A stretch of DNA of 64,000 nucleotides from an uncultured bacterium (lineage in GTDB: Bacteria > Bacillota > Clostridia > Oscillospirales > Ruminococcaceae): contig CAKXHL010000009.1 of assembly GCA_934875375.1 (NCBI GenBank), forward strand, positions 1 through 64,000, written 5' to 3'. Below, in pieces: positions 1 through 8,469 of this stretch (the first letter of the stretch is position 1; every line of letters starts with the position of its first letter). The position numbers and the translations under genes are program-made. The notes beneath the pieces are model-generated. The model saw only the letters and a list, made by a program, of their open reading frames with translations, had not been told where the DNA came from and ran no database searches.

Positions 1-274
1 AAAAAGTGCGTATCAAGGTACGCCTGACCGAAGAAGAAAAAGAGAAATTGGAGCGCAACAGCGCCCTATGCGGACTGTCCCAAAGCGAGTATGTCCGCCA
101 GCTATGCCGGGGCGTTCACCCGAAACCAAAACCCCGGATGTATTTTGGCGGCTGATGGACGAGTTATACAAGGCTCATTCCGACCTGAAAGAATGTGCCA
201 AGTACGAGCCGTCCGCCCTTGAACTCTGCACCGAGATCGAACGGCTGGTACTGGACTTACAGGAGGCGATTTAA
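1..274 (+). pseudogene. MobC-type mobilization protein, 5' partial and frameshifted
   Basis: The reading frame starting at base 3 gives a basic, helical MobC-like N-terminus (VRLTEEEKEKLERNS, then GLSQSEYVRQL), a ribbon-helix-helix-like accessory protein that helps the relaxase at oriT. It runs into a stop at about base 153. The expected C-terminal half (FWRLMDELYKAHSDLKE onward) continues in the -1 frame and ends with TAA at 272-274. The switch fits loss of one C in the C-run at 132-135. The stop overlaps the relaxase start (TAATG), which shows translational coupling. The N-terminus lies just outside the window. Family assignment is by pattern only. Confidence 0.65.
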
Positions 275-1627
275 TGGCAACGACATCTCTTTGGCACATC
301 AAAGGCCGCTTGAAGGACCTCGTCGATTATGTGGAGAACCCCGAAAAGACGAAGGCGAAAGCACCGGAGCTGCAAGACCTCTATAATGTGTTTTCCTATG
401 TCCAGCGCCCGGAGGCTACGCAGAAGGGTGAGTATGTCACCGCCCTCAACTGCCTGAAGGAAACCGCTCTGCGGCAGATGATCCTCACTAAGAGGCACTA
501 CGGTAAGACAGACGGCTATATCGCTTGGCATGGGTATCAGAGCTTCAAGCCGGAGGAGGTCACGCCGCAGCTCGCCCACGAAATCGGCGTGAAGCTGGCA
601 AAGGAGATGTGGGGCGACCGCTTTGAGATCATCGTCACCACCCATCTGGATAAGGAACACCTGCACTGCCACTTTTGCTTCAACTCCGTGTCCTTTTCGG
701 GACGGCGGCAAGTACAATTATTCCAAGGCCGAGCGAAAGCGAATGATGGAAATCTCCGACCGGCTGTGCCGGGAGTATGGATTGTCCGTCATTGAAAAGC
801 CCCGCAAAGCTCCCTCCCGTCCGGTATGGCTGGATGAGAAAAACGGCAAGCCCACCCGCTACAATGTCTACCGTGCCGATGTGCGGGAGGCAATGGATTT
901 CAGCCGCACGCCCTACTATATGGAGGACTATCTGCGGCGCAAGGGGTATATCACGGACTTCACCGGTAAGCACTGGAAGATACGCTTACCCCAGTACGAG
1001 CATTTCACAAGGATGGACACGCTGGATGAAAGGTGGACGCCAGAGAACATCCGTCTCGGCCGATGTGCCTCTTTCGGTAATCGCAGGGCGTATATCAGTT
1101 ATCCGCCCCAAATGCCACAGGAGCTTTCGGATTGGTTCCGCCCGTTCCATAAGACCAGTCATATCTACAAGCAGTATCTGCACTACTGCTATCTGCTGGG
1201 GTACTTACCGAAGCACACCGACTATAAGCCCACCAGTCCGTATCTGAAGGAGGACTTGCGGAAGCTGGACGAGCTGTCCCAGCAGGTGCGGTATATGAGT
1301 AAATACGGCATTGAAACCTTTGACGATTTGTACGCAGACCGGGAGAAAATCCGGCAGGATATGGACGCCCTCATTGCCTGCCGCACCAAGCTGCAAAACA
1401 GGATACGCCGTGTCATACCCGCCGAAAAGGAAATGCTGCGGCAGGAAAAGGTGGGTGTAACAGAGCAGATCACCGCTCTGCGAAAGCAGCTGAAGCTGAA
1501 TAAGGCCATTGAAGCCCGTTCCGTCAAAATACGGGAAAAGACGGATCTGCTCTATGCCAATGAATACCGTGCCAAGAAAGAACATAGGCAAAAGAAATCA
1601 CAGAGAAGGGAGCGTGACGCACGATGA
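274..1627 (+). pseudogene. MobP-type relaxase, frameshifted
   Basis: The DNA-nicking relaxase would cut oriT and lead the strand during mobilization. The N-terminal part (274 onward) shows the metal-binding motif H-x-D-x3-H-x-H (HLDKEHLHCH) at about residues 126-135, typical of relaxase/mobilization nuclease domains. After SVSF the frame is lost. The rest (DGGKYNYSKAERKRMMEI onward, to 1627) continues one base later. The TTTT run at 694-697 has one T too many compared with the expected SFRDGGKY junction. The distal part is basic and coiled, as in other relaxases. The gene end overlaps the start of the next gene (1624). Either a pseudogene or a homopolymer error. Confidence 0.75.
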
Positions 1628-1872
1628 GTGCCGATAACGAAATCTATACACAGCTTGACCGCATTACAGACCACCTTGCGACAAAGACCAAGCAGGAGCG
1701 CATAGCGTGGTTTCGCAGAAGCGCCTATGCGCAGCCGCTGAATTTCCTCCGGGAGATCGACGGCACCACCTACGCTGTAAGAGCCTTTTTCAGCGAGGAC
1801 GCAAGGGAAAATATTACCGACAAAGTGCAGCGCATCATCCTGAAAAGCGATGATAATAACAAAGAGATTTGA
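1624..1872 (+). CDS. TnpW-like transposon-encoded small protein
   Basis: An 82-residue protein that overlaps the end of the relaxase frame by four bases (ATGA). The C-terminal part has the short pattern IDGTTYAVRAFF followed by a polar helix (DKVQRIILKSDD). This resembles the small transposon-encoded TnpW proteins that sit before serine recombinases in Clostridia elements, where the shared core is I-G-x-T-Y-x-V. Its function is unknown in the family. The N-terminal half (repeated LDRITDHLATKTKQER) is longer than in the TnpW proteins I recall. Position between relaxase and recombinase supports the call. Confidence 0.6.
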   Translation: MSADNEIYTQLDRITDHLATKTKQERIAWFRRSAYAQPLNFLREIDGTTYAVRAFFSEDARENITDKVQRIILKSDDNNKEI

Positions 1873-1966
1873 AGTCATCGCATTAAAGCGTTGAAGTTTA
1901 CAGCTGGATATGGTAGAATGGGCTCACCTACAAATTCGATCATATCCGGCTGTGGAAAGGAGAACT

Positions 1967-3633
1967 ATGACAAAACAACCGGATAAAATCACAGCCCTGT
2001 ACTGCCGCCTGTCCCGTGACGATGAGCAGGACGGCCTGTCAGGGTCCATCAAGAATCAGCAGGTCATCCTCGAAAAGTACGCACAGGAAAACGGCTTTCA
2101 AAACACCCGTGTGTTCATTGACGACGGTTGGTCGGGTACAAATTTTGCAAGACCGGCGTTCACGGAAATTATGGAGCTGGCGGAAAAAGGACGCATCGAC
2201 ACCCTGATTGTCAAGGATCATTCCCGCTTGGGGCGTAATCGCTTGATTGTTGGTCAACTATTGGAAGAAGGTTTTGACAGTCTCGGTGTTCGCTATATTG
2301 CCATTATGGACAACATCGACACCGCCAAGGGAATCAGCGACCTTGTCCCGATGCAAGACCTGTTCAACGAGTGGCACGCTAAGAACACCAGCCAGAAGGT
2401 ACGCAATGTGTTCAAGAGCAAGGGAATGTCCGGCGCACCGCTGACCACCAATCCGCCCTTTGGGTATCTGAAAGACCCGGAGAGCAAGAACGGGTGGATC
2501 ATTGATGAAGCTGCGGCAAAGACCGTGCGCCAAATCTTTGCTTGGTGTGTGGACGGCCTTGGCCCTACGCAGATCGCCAAACGGCTGAAAGCGGCAAAAG
2601 TGTCCACACCTACGGAGCATTGGAGCAATATCGGCAGAAATTGCAGTAAGCTGCCTGCTGTTCCGTATAACTGGTGCTCTGCCACCGTGGCGGATATACT
2701 CGGCAAGCAGGAGTACTGCGGCGATACGGTGAATTTCCGCAGTACCACCAAATCTTTCAAGAACAAGAAGAAAATTGACCGACCGCCGGAGGAATGGCAG
2801 ATTTTCAAGAATACTCATCCTGCTATTATCGACCGTGAGGTGTTCGCCTTGGTGCAGGAACTTCGCATGCACCGCCGCAGGCCCACGAAAAGCGGCATCG
2901 TCAGTCCCTTTTCGGGACTGCTCTACTGCGCCGATTGCGGCGAGAAGCTGTATTACAGCGTGACAAACAACTACAAGCGGGAACAGGCGTATTTCTTCTG
3001 CTCCTCCTACCGCAAGAACTCCGAGGTCTGCTCTGCCCACTATATCCGTGAGAGAGTGGTGGAGCAAATCGTTCTGGAGAGTATGCAGCGTATTCTCTTG
3101 AATGTGCAGGCCTTTGAGAAGGAGTTTGCCCGCAAGCAGATGGACTGCTACACAGAGGACAAGAAGAAGCAGCTTGCCGCCAAGCGCCGGGATCTGAGCA
3201 AGGCAAAGAAACGCATTGCGGAAATCGACGCTCTGATTCAGAAAATCTATGAGGACAACGCCAGCGGAAAGCTGTCTGACGAACGCTACGCCACACTATC
3301 TCTGTCTTACGAGGAGGAGCAAAAACGCTGAAGGCTGTCATCCCGGAGATGCAGGCGTATCTGGAAACCGAAACGGATAAGACCGAGAGCTTGCAGTGCT
3401 TTATTCAGAAGGTCAAGCAGATTACGGAGCTGAAAGCTCTGACCACGGAGCTGATCCACGAGTTCGTGGACAAAATCGTGGTGTATGCACCCAGATACCT
3501 TGACGGCAAGCGTGTGCAGCTTCTGGACATCTATTACAGCGGCGTGGCCATTCTCCACGAACTGACCCCGGAGGAAATGGAAGAAGCCTTCCAGCAGCAC
3601 CTCACTGAGCGTAACAAAGAGAAAACGGCGTAA
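1967..3633 (+). pseudogene. Large serine recombinase, frameshifted near the C-terminus
   Basis: Site-specific integrase/excisionase of the element. The start at 1967 follows GGAAAGGAG with good spacing. The N-terminal resolvase domain begins YCRLSRDDE, with the catalytic serine expected at S(R); the second block has the DHSRLGRNR motif. A recombinase domain follows, then a zinc ribbon (CADCGEKLYY, then FFCSSYRKNSEVC) and a coiled coil (about residues 390-450). The frame stops at 3331 after SYEEEQKR and resumes one frame back (LKAVIPEMQAYLETE) to 3633. One base, probably G, is missing after AAAAA at 3321-3325. No standard -1 slippery heptamer is in frame here, so programmed frameshifting is unlikely. 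Confidence 0.85.
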
Positions 3634-3675
3634 CCGCAAAGGGCTACACCGTTCAAAGGAACAAATTTAATTGAG

Positions 3676-3735
3676 ATGCAAAAGGCCCCCTTGGGGCACC
3701 TTCCTTACGGAGGGCCCCCAAAGGATGGCTTTTTC
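3676..3735. terminator. Imperfect GC-rich hairpin between the element and the DUF1540 gene
   Basis: A GC-rich imperfect inverted repeat (CCCCCTTGGGG on one side, GGGCCCCCAAAGG on the other, around a GTAA-type loop when read on the minus strand) lies just past the 3' end of the DUF1540 gene and is followed by TTTT on that strand. It most likely terminates the minus-strand gene. It could also be part of the element's right end; I cannot tell which from one copy. Confidence 0.4.
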
Positions 3736-3747
3736 GTTTGCAACCCG

Positions 3748-3927
3748 CTAGCAGCAGGAACTTTTTACACGGAAAGACTCACAGTCTGTGCACTCGACTA
3801 CAGTCGGATGTGCCTCATGGGTACCGACTTTGATACTGTCGAGAGAACAGTAGTTTTCATTTCCGCAGTGATGCACACACTGCTGTACAGTACAGCCAAT
3901 GGATTTGTTTGCTTTACACTCAGACAT
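3748..3927 (-). CDS. DUF1540 small cysteine-rich protein
   Basis: A 59-residue protein with the DUF1540 pattern C-x4-C-x3-C-x6-C (CTVQQCVHHCGNENYC), then IKVGTHEA and CTDCESF. The cysteines probably bind a metal, but no function is established for the family. An ATG at 3925-3927 preceded by AAAGGAGG with a 9-base spacer is the best start; an in-frame TTG six bases earlier is weaker. It stands alone, convergent with the mobile element, and looks like the first host gene on this side. Confidence 0.85.
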   Translation of the reverse strand: MSECKANKSIGCTVQQCVHHCGNENYCSLDSIKVGTHEAHPTVVECTDCESFRVKSSCC

Positions 3928-4038
3928 AATCAAAAACCTCCTTTGCAGATTGCAATACTAGTATGGGCTGTTTATCAAATTTTATGCTGGCAATTTTTAA
4001 TGGAATAGATAAATAAGAATATCCAAAATCTTGACAAT

Positions 4039-4236
4039 GTGAAAATCTTGCGATATATGTTTATTTTAGCAAAAATAGCAGAACAGTTTGAATTCGATCG
4101 AGAATATACAGGAAAAGAAGTAGACGTAATATTAAAAGAAATTTTCGATGATTATGTCCCTTTGCGCTGCAGTTTGATTGAATACGGCTTTTTTAACCGC
4201 ACAGCGGATGGCAGCAAGTACTGGAAACTTCGATGA
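4039..4236 (+). CDS. DUF2087-like short protein, possibly a remnant
   Basis: The 65-residue frame matches the DUF2087 pattern of a compact basic domain: IAEQFEFDREYTGKEV, then LKEIFDDYVPLRCSLIEYGF, ending DGSKYWKLR. The family is often the C-terminal part of small regulators or a stand-alone domain of unknown function. The only in-frame start is GTG at 4039 with no visible ribosome binding site, and an in-frame stop lies just upstream. A truncated gene that has lost its 5' end is therefore as likely as a functional one. No partner gene is evident. Confidence 0.5.
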   Translation: MKILRYMFILAKIAEQFEFDREYTGKEVDVILKEIFDDYVPLRCSLIEYGFFNRTADGSKYWKLR

Positions 4237-4418
4237 TAGTAACTTTATTTTCAGGGCGACCGAAAAGCATGATTCAGTATTGTAGAGACAGCTTAAGGAT
4301 GATTGCAAAAAAGGCCGGCATATAGTACAATAAATTTAATAACTTTGTCTTTATATTAAAAAATATCACTGTTTTTCAAAGATACGGCTTTTGACGGTAA
4401 AAAGGAGCGTGTTTTCCT

Positions 4419-5363
4419 ATGACAAAAAAAGAACGTGTTATTGCGGCAATTAAGGGGCAGCCAGTAGATCGAATCCCTTCCGGTTTTTGGCTACATTTTC
4501 CTGAATCCTGTTTTTATGGAGATGCAGCGGTGCAGGCCCATCTGAAGTTTTTTCGTGAAACGGAAACGGATATTCAAAAAATCATGAATGAAAATTTGGT
4601 TCCCTGTGATATCCCGATCCGAAAAGCTGCGGATTGGAAAAATCTGAAGCCTTTTCACCGGCAGTCTCCATTTATTGTAAATCAGGTGGAGATTATCAAA
4701 CGCATTCTAGATCTTACTGGCGGAGAAGGACTAACACTGGCGACTGTCCATGGAATAGTTGCCTCTGCCTGGCATGCGAGAGGCGGTTCTGCTGGATACG
4801 AAACGGGCAGCGGATTGCTGGCCGAGCATTTACGGGAGAATCCGCAGGCGGTATCTTATGGCTGGGAAATTATTTCTGACGGATTGGCGATTCTGACGCA
4901 AGCTTGCCTAGAAGCAGGAGCAGACGGAATTTATTATGCGGCATTGGGCGGAGAGAGCTATCTTTTTACTGACGAAGAGTTTGAAACCTATATCAAACCA
5001 CATGATCTGAAAGTACTAAAGGCGGCGGAAGATTCTCCTTATAATGTGTTGCATATTTGTAAAGATCGTCTGAATCTGGAGCGGTATCGAAATTATCCTT
5101 GCGCGGTGGTCAACTGGGGTGTTTATGAGCAAAATCCCTCTCTTTTGGAGGGGGCGGCCATCTTCCCGGATAAGGCAATTCTGGGTGGGTTGGATGATCG
5201 TTCTGGCGTGTTAGTAGATGGAACCAAAGAGCAAATTCAAAATGAGGTGAACCAGATACTGCGTATGATGGATGGTCGGCGGTTTCTGTTAGGCGCTGAC
5301 TGTACGTTGCCTACCGAGATCGCATATGATCGTATCCATGCTGCCGTAGAAGCGGTAGAATAG
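4419..5363 (+). CDS. Uroporphyrinogen decarboxylase (UroD) family protein
   Basis: A 314-residue TIM-barrel protein that begins MTKKERVIAAIKGQPVDRIP, the usual opening of UroD/MtaA/CmuA-like proteins. AAAAGGAG precedes the ATG by about 11 bases. Barrel landmarks include a glycine-rich stretch near residue 120, YYAALGGES near residue 177 and LHICKD near residue 207. In anaerobes, stand-alone members are often corrinoid-linked methyltransferases rather than haem enzymes. No haem genes, corrinoid protein or methyl-acceptor partner lies nearby, so the substrate is open. It is followed after 11 bases by a membrane protein and probably co-transcribed with it. Confidence 0.8.
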   Translation: MTKKERVIAAIKGQPVDRIPSGFWLHFPESCFYGDAAVQAHLKFFRETETDIQKIMNENLVPCDIPIRKAADWKNLKPFHRQSPFIVNQVEIIKRILDLTGGEGLTLATVHGIVASAWHARGGSAGYETGSGLLAEHLRENPQAVSYGWEIISDGLAILTQACLEAGADGIYYAALGGESYLFTDEEFETYIKPHDLKVLKAAEDSPYNVLHICKDRLNLERYRNYPCAVVNWGVYEQNPSLLEGAAIFPDKAILGGLDDRSGVLVDGTKEQIQNEVNQILRMMDGRRFLLGADCTLPTEIAYDRIHAAVEAVE

Positions 5364-5374
5364 GAGAAGAGCAT

Positions 5375-5875
5375 ATGGAAAAAACAGTTCGGTGCAAAAC
5401 GGCCACAATTATTTTAGGCTTGTCGCTTTTGTTGCAGATTTTATATGCAATAGCTGAATTCATCATTTTGATTTTACAGCGTCCACTAAAAAATCTATTG
5501 AATGCGGGAGCGTCTGAGGTGTTTAAGCAGAATTTGTTTCCTATCGCAGATATTGTGTGGATTATAGTTATGTTGGTGTTGCACACCGGTTTGTTTGTGT
5601 TGTTGTGGAGCCAGGCGGAAAATACTTCGTTTAAAGCAGCTGAAATAATGTCCATTGTTATCGGTGGCATGATTTTAGCGGGGAGTCCGGTCTCTTTATC
5701 GATATTAACCAATATGGGGTATGCGGCTCAGGGTGCGCAGATGTTGGCCAATTACTCCCTGCTAACCAATCTGATGAGTATGATGCGGCCCTTATCTCGC
5801 TTGGGATGGGTACTGCTGATAGTAGGCGCCACCGCTTCACTGGGCAATAAACGTTCGTGTTTACTGTCTCGATGA
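5375..5875 (+). CDS. Four-helix membrane protein of unknown function
   Basis: A 166-residue protein with about four hydrophobic segments: near residues 10-32, 58-78, 88-108 and 142-160. The N-terminus has a short positively charged start, giving a likely cytoplasmic N-terminus. I do not recognise a family. It follows the UroD-family gene with a short gap (GGAGAAGAG before the ATG) and precedes a strong terminator, so the two genes look like one transcript. The role may be linked to the UroD-like protein, but nothing in the sequence proves it. Confidence 0.7.
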   Translation: MEKTVRCKTATIILGLSLLLQILYAIAEFIILILQRPLKNLLNAGASEVFKQNLFPIADIVWIIVMLVLHTGLFVLLWSQAENTSFKAAEIMSIVIGGMILAGSPVSLSILTNMGYAAQGAQMLANYSLLTNLMSMMRPLSRLGWVLLIVGATASLGNKRSCLLSR

Positions 5876-5907
5876 TGGAATCCTTTGAATGCAGATGAAT
5901 GAAAACA

Positions 5908-5945
5908 AAAAAATCTCTCCGAACTTTCGGAGAGATTTTTTGTTT
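5908..5945 (+). terminator. Intrinsic terminator after the UroD/membrane protein pair
   Basis: Inverted repeat AAATCTCTCCGAA / TTCGGAGAGATTT with a short loop, followed by TTTTTTG. Poly-A on the other side would also let it work in reverse. Confidence 0.85.
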
Positions 5946-6419
5946 TTCCCAATCAACTAGTGAAATGTGCAGAGAAGGAAACTCAGTCCGCTGCCGATTT
6001 TTCGATGCCCAGAAAGATCCACATTAATACTTTGCATCCCTGATTTCAATATTCTTGTATTTGTACAAATCCGGTAGGTACCAGAACTTTTCCATTTATC
6101 TAGGTACAGTTGTTGCATATTCTGCATCATACGGACTTTGATTTGATGGAAAGAGGAAAATTTGGATTTTTTAAAAATTCAATCTCTTACGGATAATAAA
6201 ATCTTTTTTGTGTTTTATTCATTTATTGGCGCTTTTTCTGAAATATAAGGTAAATTTCAAAAACTTTTTGACGTTTTGGGTATTGCAATTTATTTGCGAA
6301 AAGAATATTATTAGTAGTATTCTTTTATGTATTTTAGTATACAAAAATACATTTTTCAATTCGCCGCATCAATCTGAGGCTGGTATATTACAAAAAATAA
6401 AATGAGAAAGGGTGTCACG
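5946..6419. other. AT-rich intergenic region before aspS
   Basis: About 470 bases without a credible gene. The second half is very AT-rich, with several TATAAT-like and TTTTT stretches. I looked for T-box landmarks (AGTA box, GGTGG-ACCGCG core, terminator) because aspS follows and found none. The 65-residue frame at 6208-6405 is low-complexity, has no ribosome binding site and is not a gene I can support. Promoter(s) for the aspS operon must lie here but are not unique by eye. Confidence 0.5.
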
Positions 6420-8168
6420 ATGTTATTTCAAAACCAATACCGAACCAATACATGTGGGGAGCTGAGACAGAATAATATCGGATCGCCCGTTCAGGTATGT
6501 GGTTGGGTTCAGACAATCCGGGATCACGGAGGCGTTCTGTTTGCGGATATTCGGGATCAGTATGGTGTTGTACAGGCTGTTTTTCATGATAAAGCGCTTT
6601 TAAAAGGGGTGACAAAAGAATCAGTTGTATCAGTTGGTGGAACTGTAGTACAGCGAGATCCTGAGACTATAAATGTTAAAATTCCAACTGGTTATGTGGA
6701 GGTAGCGGCGAAGTCATTAACAATATTGAGCCGTGCGGTATCCGGTCTTCCGTTTGAAATTGACCAGTCGAAAGAGACGAGGGAAGACCTGCGCTTATCT
6801 TATCGATTTTTGGATTTGCGTAATCCGAAAGTACATGAAAATATCGTTCTGCGCTCGCAGATTATTGCGCATTTGCGCCAAAAGATGACCCAATTGGGGT
6901 TTTTGGAAATTCAAACGCCGATTTTGTCTGCATCTTCACCGGAAGGTGCCAGAGATTATCTGGTTCCCAGCCGGAAACATCCGGGGCAGTTTTATGCTTT
7001 GCCGCAAGCGCCACAGATTTTTAAACAGCTTTTGATGGTATCCGGCTTTGACCGATACTTTCAAATTGCACCTTGTTTTCGGGATGAGGACGCCCGGACT
7101 GACCGCTCTCCCGGAGAGTTTTACCAGTTGGATTTTGAAATGGCTTTTTCCACCCAGGATGAGGTGCTAAAGGTAGCGGAAGAGGTGATTGGGGATACCT
7201 TTCGCACTTTTTCGAATCGAAAGGTAACAGAAAGCCCCTTTCCACGAATTTCTTATCAAGAGGCCATTTTGAAATACGGCACGGATAAGCCGGATCTTCG
7301 CAATCCATTGGAAATTGTGGATTTAAGCGATTTGTTTGCAGAAAGTGCATTCAAGCCTTTTTGCGGGCAAACGGTAAGAGGAATCTGTGTCAAAGGCGCG
7401 GCGTGCCAGCCAAAGAAATTTTTTGAGTCAATGCTGGAATATGCCATGGAAATTGGAATGAAGGGATTGGGCTATCTCAAGGGAGAGGGAGAGCTTGCTT
7501 TTTCCGGACCAATTGACAAATTTTTGGACGATAATCAGCGCTGTCAGCTGGCGGATCGAACTGGTATCAGAGAGGGCGATGTCCTTTATTTCATTGCTGA
7601 CAGCTGTCAAATGGCCCCGAAATTAGCAGGTCAGATCCGCTCTGAACTGGGGCGGCGGCTGAATTTGCTGGAAAAAGACGCATTTCGTTTTTGCTTTGTT
7701 GTGGACTTCCCAATGTACGAAAAGGATGAGGAAAGTGGCGCAATTGGCTTTACTCATAACCCTTTTTCCATGCCTCAAGGTGGATTGCAGGCGTTGGAAA
7801 AAAAGGATCCGATGGAGATTTTAGCTTATCAGTACGACATTGTCTGTAATGGAGTTGAGCTGTCTTCCGGCGCAGTACGCAACCATGATTTGAACATTAT
7901 GCGTAAGGCTTTTGCCATCGCCGGGTACGATGAATCGGTATTAAAAGAAAAATTTGGCTCTTTGTACCGGGCATTTCAATATGGAGCGCCTCCCCATGCA
8001 GGTATGGCTCCAGGAATCGACCGGATAGTGATGCTTTTGACGGGTGAGGAAAATATCAGAGAAGTCATCGCTTTTCCGATGAATAGCAGTGGGCAGGATC
8101 TTTTGATGGGGGCCCCCAGCCCCGTAACGCTACGGCAGTTGCAGGAAGTGCATATCAGACTGCGTTAG
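6420..8168 (+). CDS. aspS: Aspartyl-tRNA synthetase, bacterial type
   Basis: A class II synthetase of 582 residues, the usual bacterial length. It has an N-terminal OB-fold anticodon-binding domain (VCGWVQTIRDHGGVLFADIRD), motif 2 near residue 220 (FRDEDARTDR), the GAD insertion in the middle, and motif 3 near residue 528 (APGIDRIVMLL). ATG 6420 follows GAAAGGG and is preferred over the upstream in-frame start. The next three genes encode GatCAB, so the enzyme is probably non-discriminating and makes both Asp-tRNA(Asp) and the misacylated Asp-tRNA(Asn) that GatCAB corrects. That last point is inference from context. Confidence 0.97.
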   Translation: MLFQNQYRTNTCGELRQNNIGSPVQVCGWVQTIRDHGGVLFADIRDQYGVVQAVFHDKALLKGVTKESVVSVGGTVVQRDPETINVKIPTGYVEVAAKSLTILSRAVSGLPFEIDQSKETREDLRLSYRFLDLRNPKVHENIVLRSQIIAHLRQKMTQLGFLEIQTPILSASSPEGARDYLVPSRKHPGQFYALPQAPQIFKQLLMVSGFDRYFQIAPCFRDEDARTDRSPGEFYQLDFEMAFSTQDEVLKVAEEVIGDTFRTFSNRKVTESPFPRISYQEAILKYGTDKPDLRNPLEIVDLSDLFAESAFKPFCGQTVRGICVKGAACQPKKFFESMLEYAMEIGMKGLGYLKGEGELAFSGPIDKFLDDNQRCQLADRTGIREGDVLYFIADSCQMAPKLAGQIRSELGRRLNLLEKDAFRFCFVVDFPMYEKDEESGAIGFTHNPFSMPQGGLQALEKKDPMEILAYQYDIVCNGVELSSGAVRNHDLNIMRKAFAIAGYDESVLKEKFGSLYRAFQYGAPPHAGMAPGIDRIVMLLTGEENIREVIAFPMNSSGQDLLMGAPSPVTLRQLQEVHIRLR

Positions 8169-8180
8169 GAGGAAAAGAGG

Positions 8181-8459
8181 ATGATTACAGAAGAAGAAAT
8201 TCTGGAGATTGCGGTTTTAAGTAAGCTTTATGTTCCGGAAGAGCAGTTGGAACAGTTGACAAAAGATATGGCTGAAATTTTGGCCTTTGCAGATACAATC
8301 AATACCGCAGGGGCTCAGGTAGAAGTGTACGAAGGTTTGGACGGATTGTCCAATGTATTCCGAGAGGATGAAGTAGAGCAGTCTTACCCGCAACAAGAGA
8401 TCCTTCAAAATGTTGGCGGCGGAGAAAACGGGTATTTCCCGGTGCATAAAAGCAGATAG
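8181..8459 (+). CDS. gatC: Asp/Glu-tRNA amidotransferase subunit C
   Basis: A 92-residue GatC. The N-terminal helices (ITEEEILEIAVLSKLYV) and the central EILAFADTIN stretch are typical, and the C-terminus keeps the conserved FRED block (NVFREDEV). GatC wraps GatA and GatB together. GGAGG stands before ATG 8181, 12 bases after aspS. Length is normal. Confidence 0.95.
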   Translation: MITEEEILEIAVLSKLYVPEEQLEQLTKDMAEILAFADTINTAGAQVEVYEGLDGLSNVFREDEVEQSYPQQEILQNVGGGENGYFPVHKSR

Positions 8460-8469
8460 GGAGGAGGCG

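Larger units (their letters stand above)
1..3660 (+). mobile_element. Right end of an integrative mobilizable element (MobC-relaxase-TnpW-serine recombinase)
   Basis: Four consecutive plus-strand genes read as a mobilization and integration module: MobC, relaxase, a TnpW-like small protein and a large serine recombinase. This order is common in mobilizable elements of gut Clostridia. The left part lies outside the window. The right boundary is an estimate: the recombinase ends at 3633, and a DUF1540 gene on the opposite strand marks the start of host-like sequence. I could not identify an attachment core. Single-base frameshifts interrupt mobC, the relaxase and the recombinase, so this copy probably cannot move by itself unless the shifts are sequence errors. 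Confidence 0.8.

Noticed and set aside
2258..3067. A 269-codon minus-strand frame inside the recombinase gene
   Set aside because: Shadow frame of a GC-biased recombinase gene; no motifs.
3320..3331. Programmed -1 frameshifting in the recombinase gene
   Set aside because: The A5 run is not in the X-XXY-YYZ register and no stimulatory hairpin follows; a base deletion explains the break better.
3676..4008. A 110-codon plus-strand frame opposite the DUF1540 gene
   Set aside because: It mirrors the Cys-rich DUF1540 gene, which has a ribosome binding site and a clear family match.
6208..6405. A 65-codon frame before aspS
   Set aside because: Low-complexity, no ribosome binding site, overlapping the likely promoter region.
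5946..6419. T-box or other riboswitch before aspS
   Set aside because: No AGTA box, no GGTGG-ACCGCG core and no terminator-antiterminator pair.
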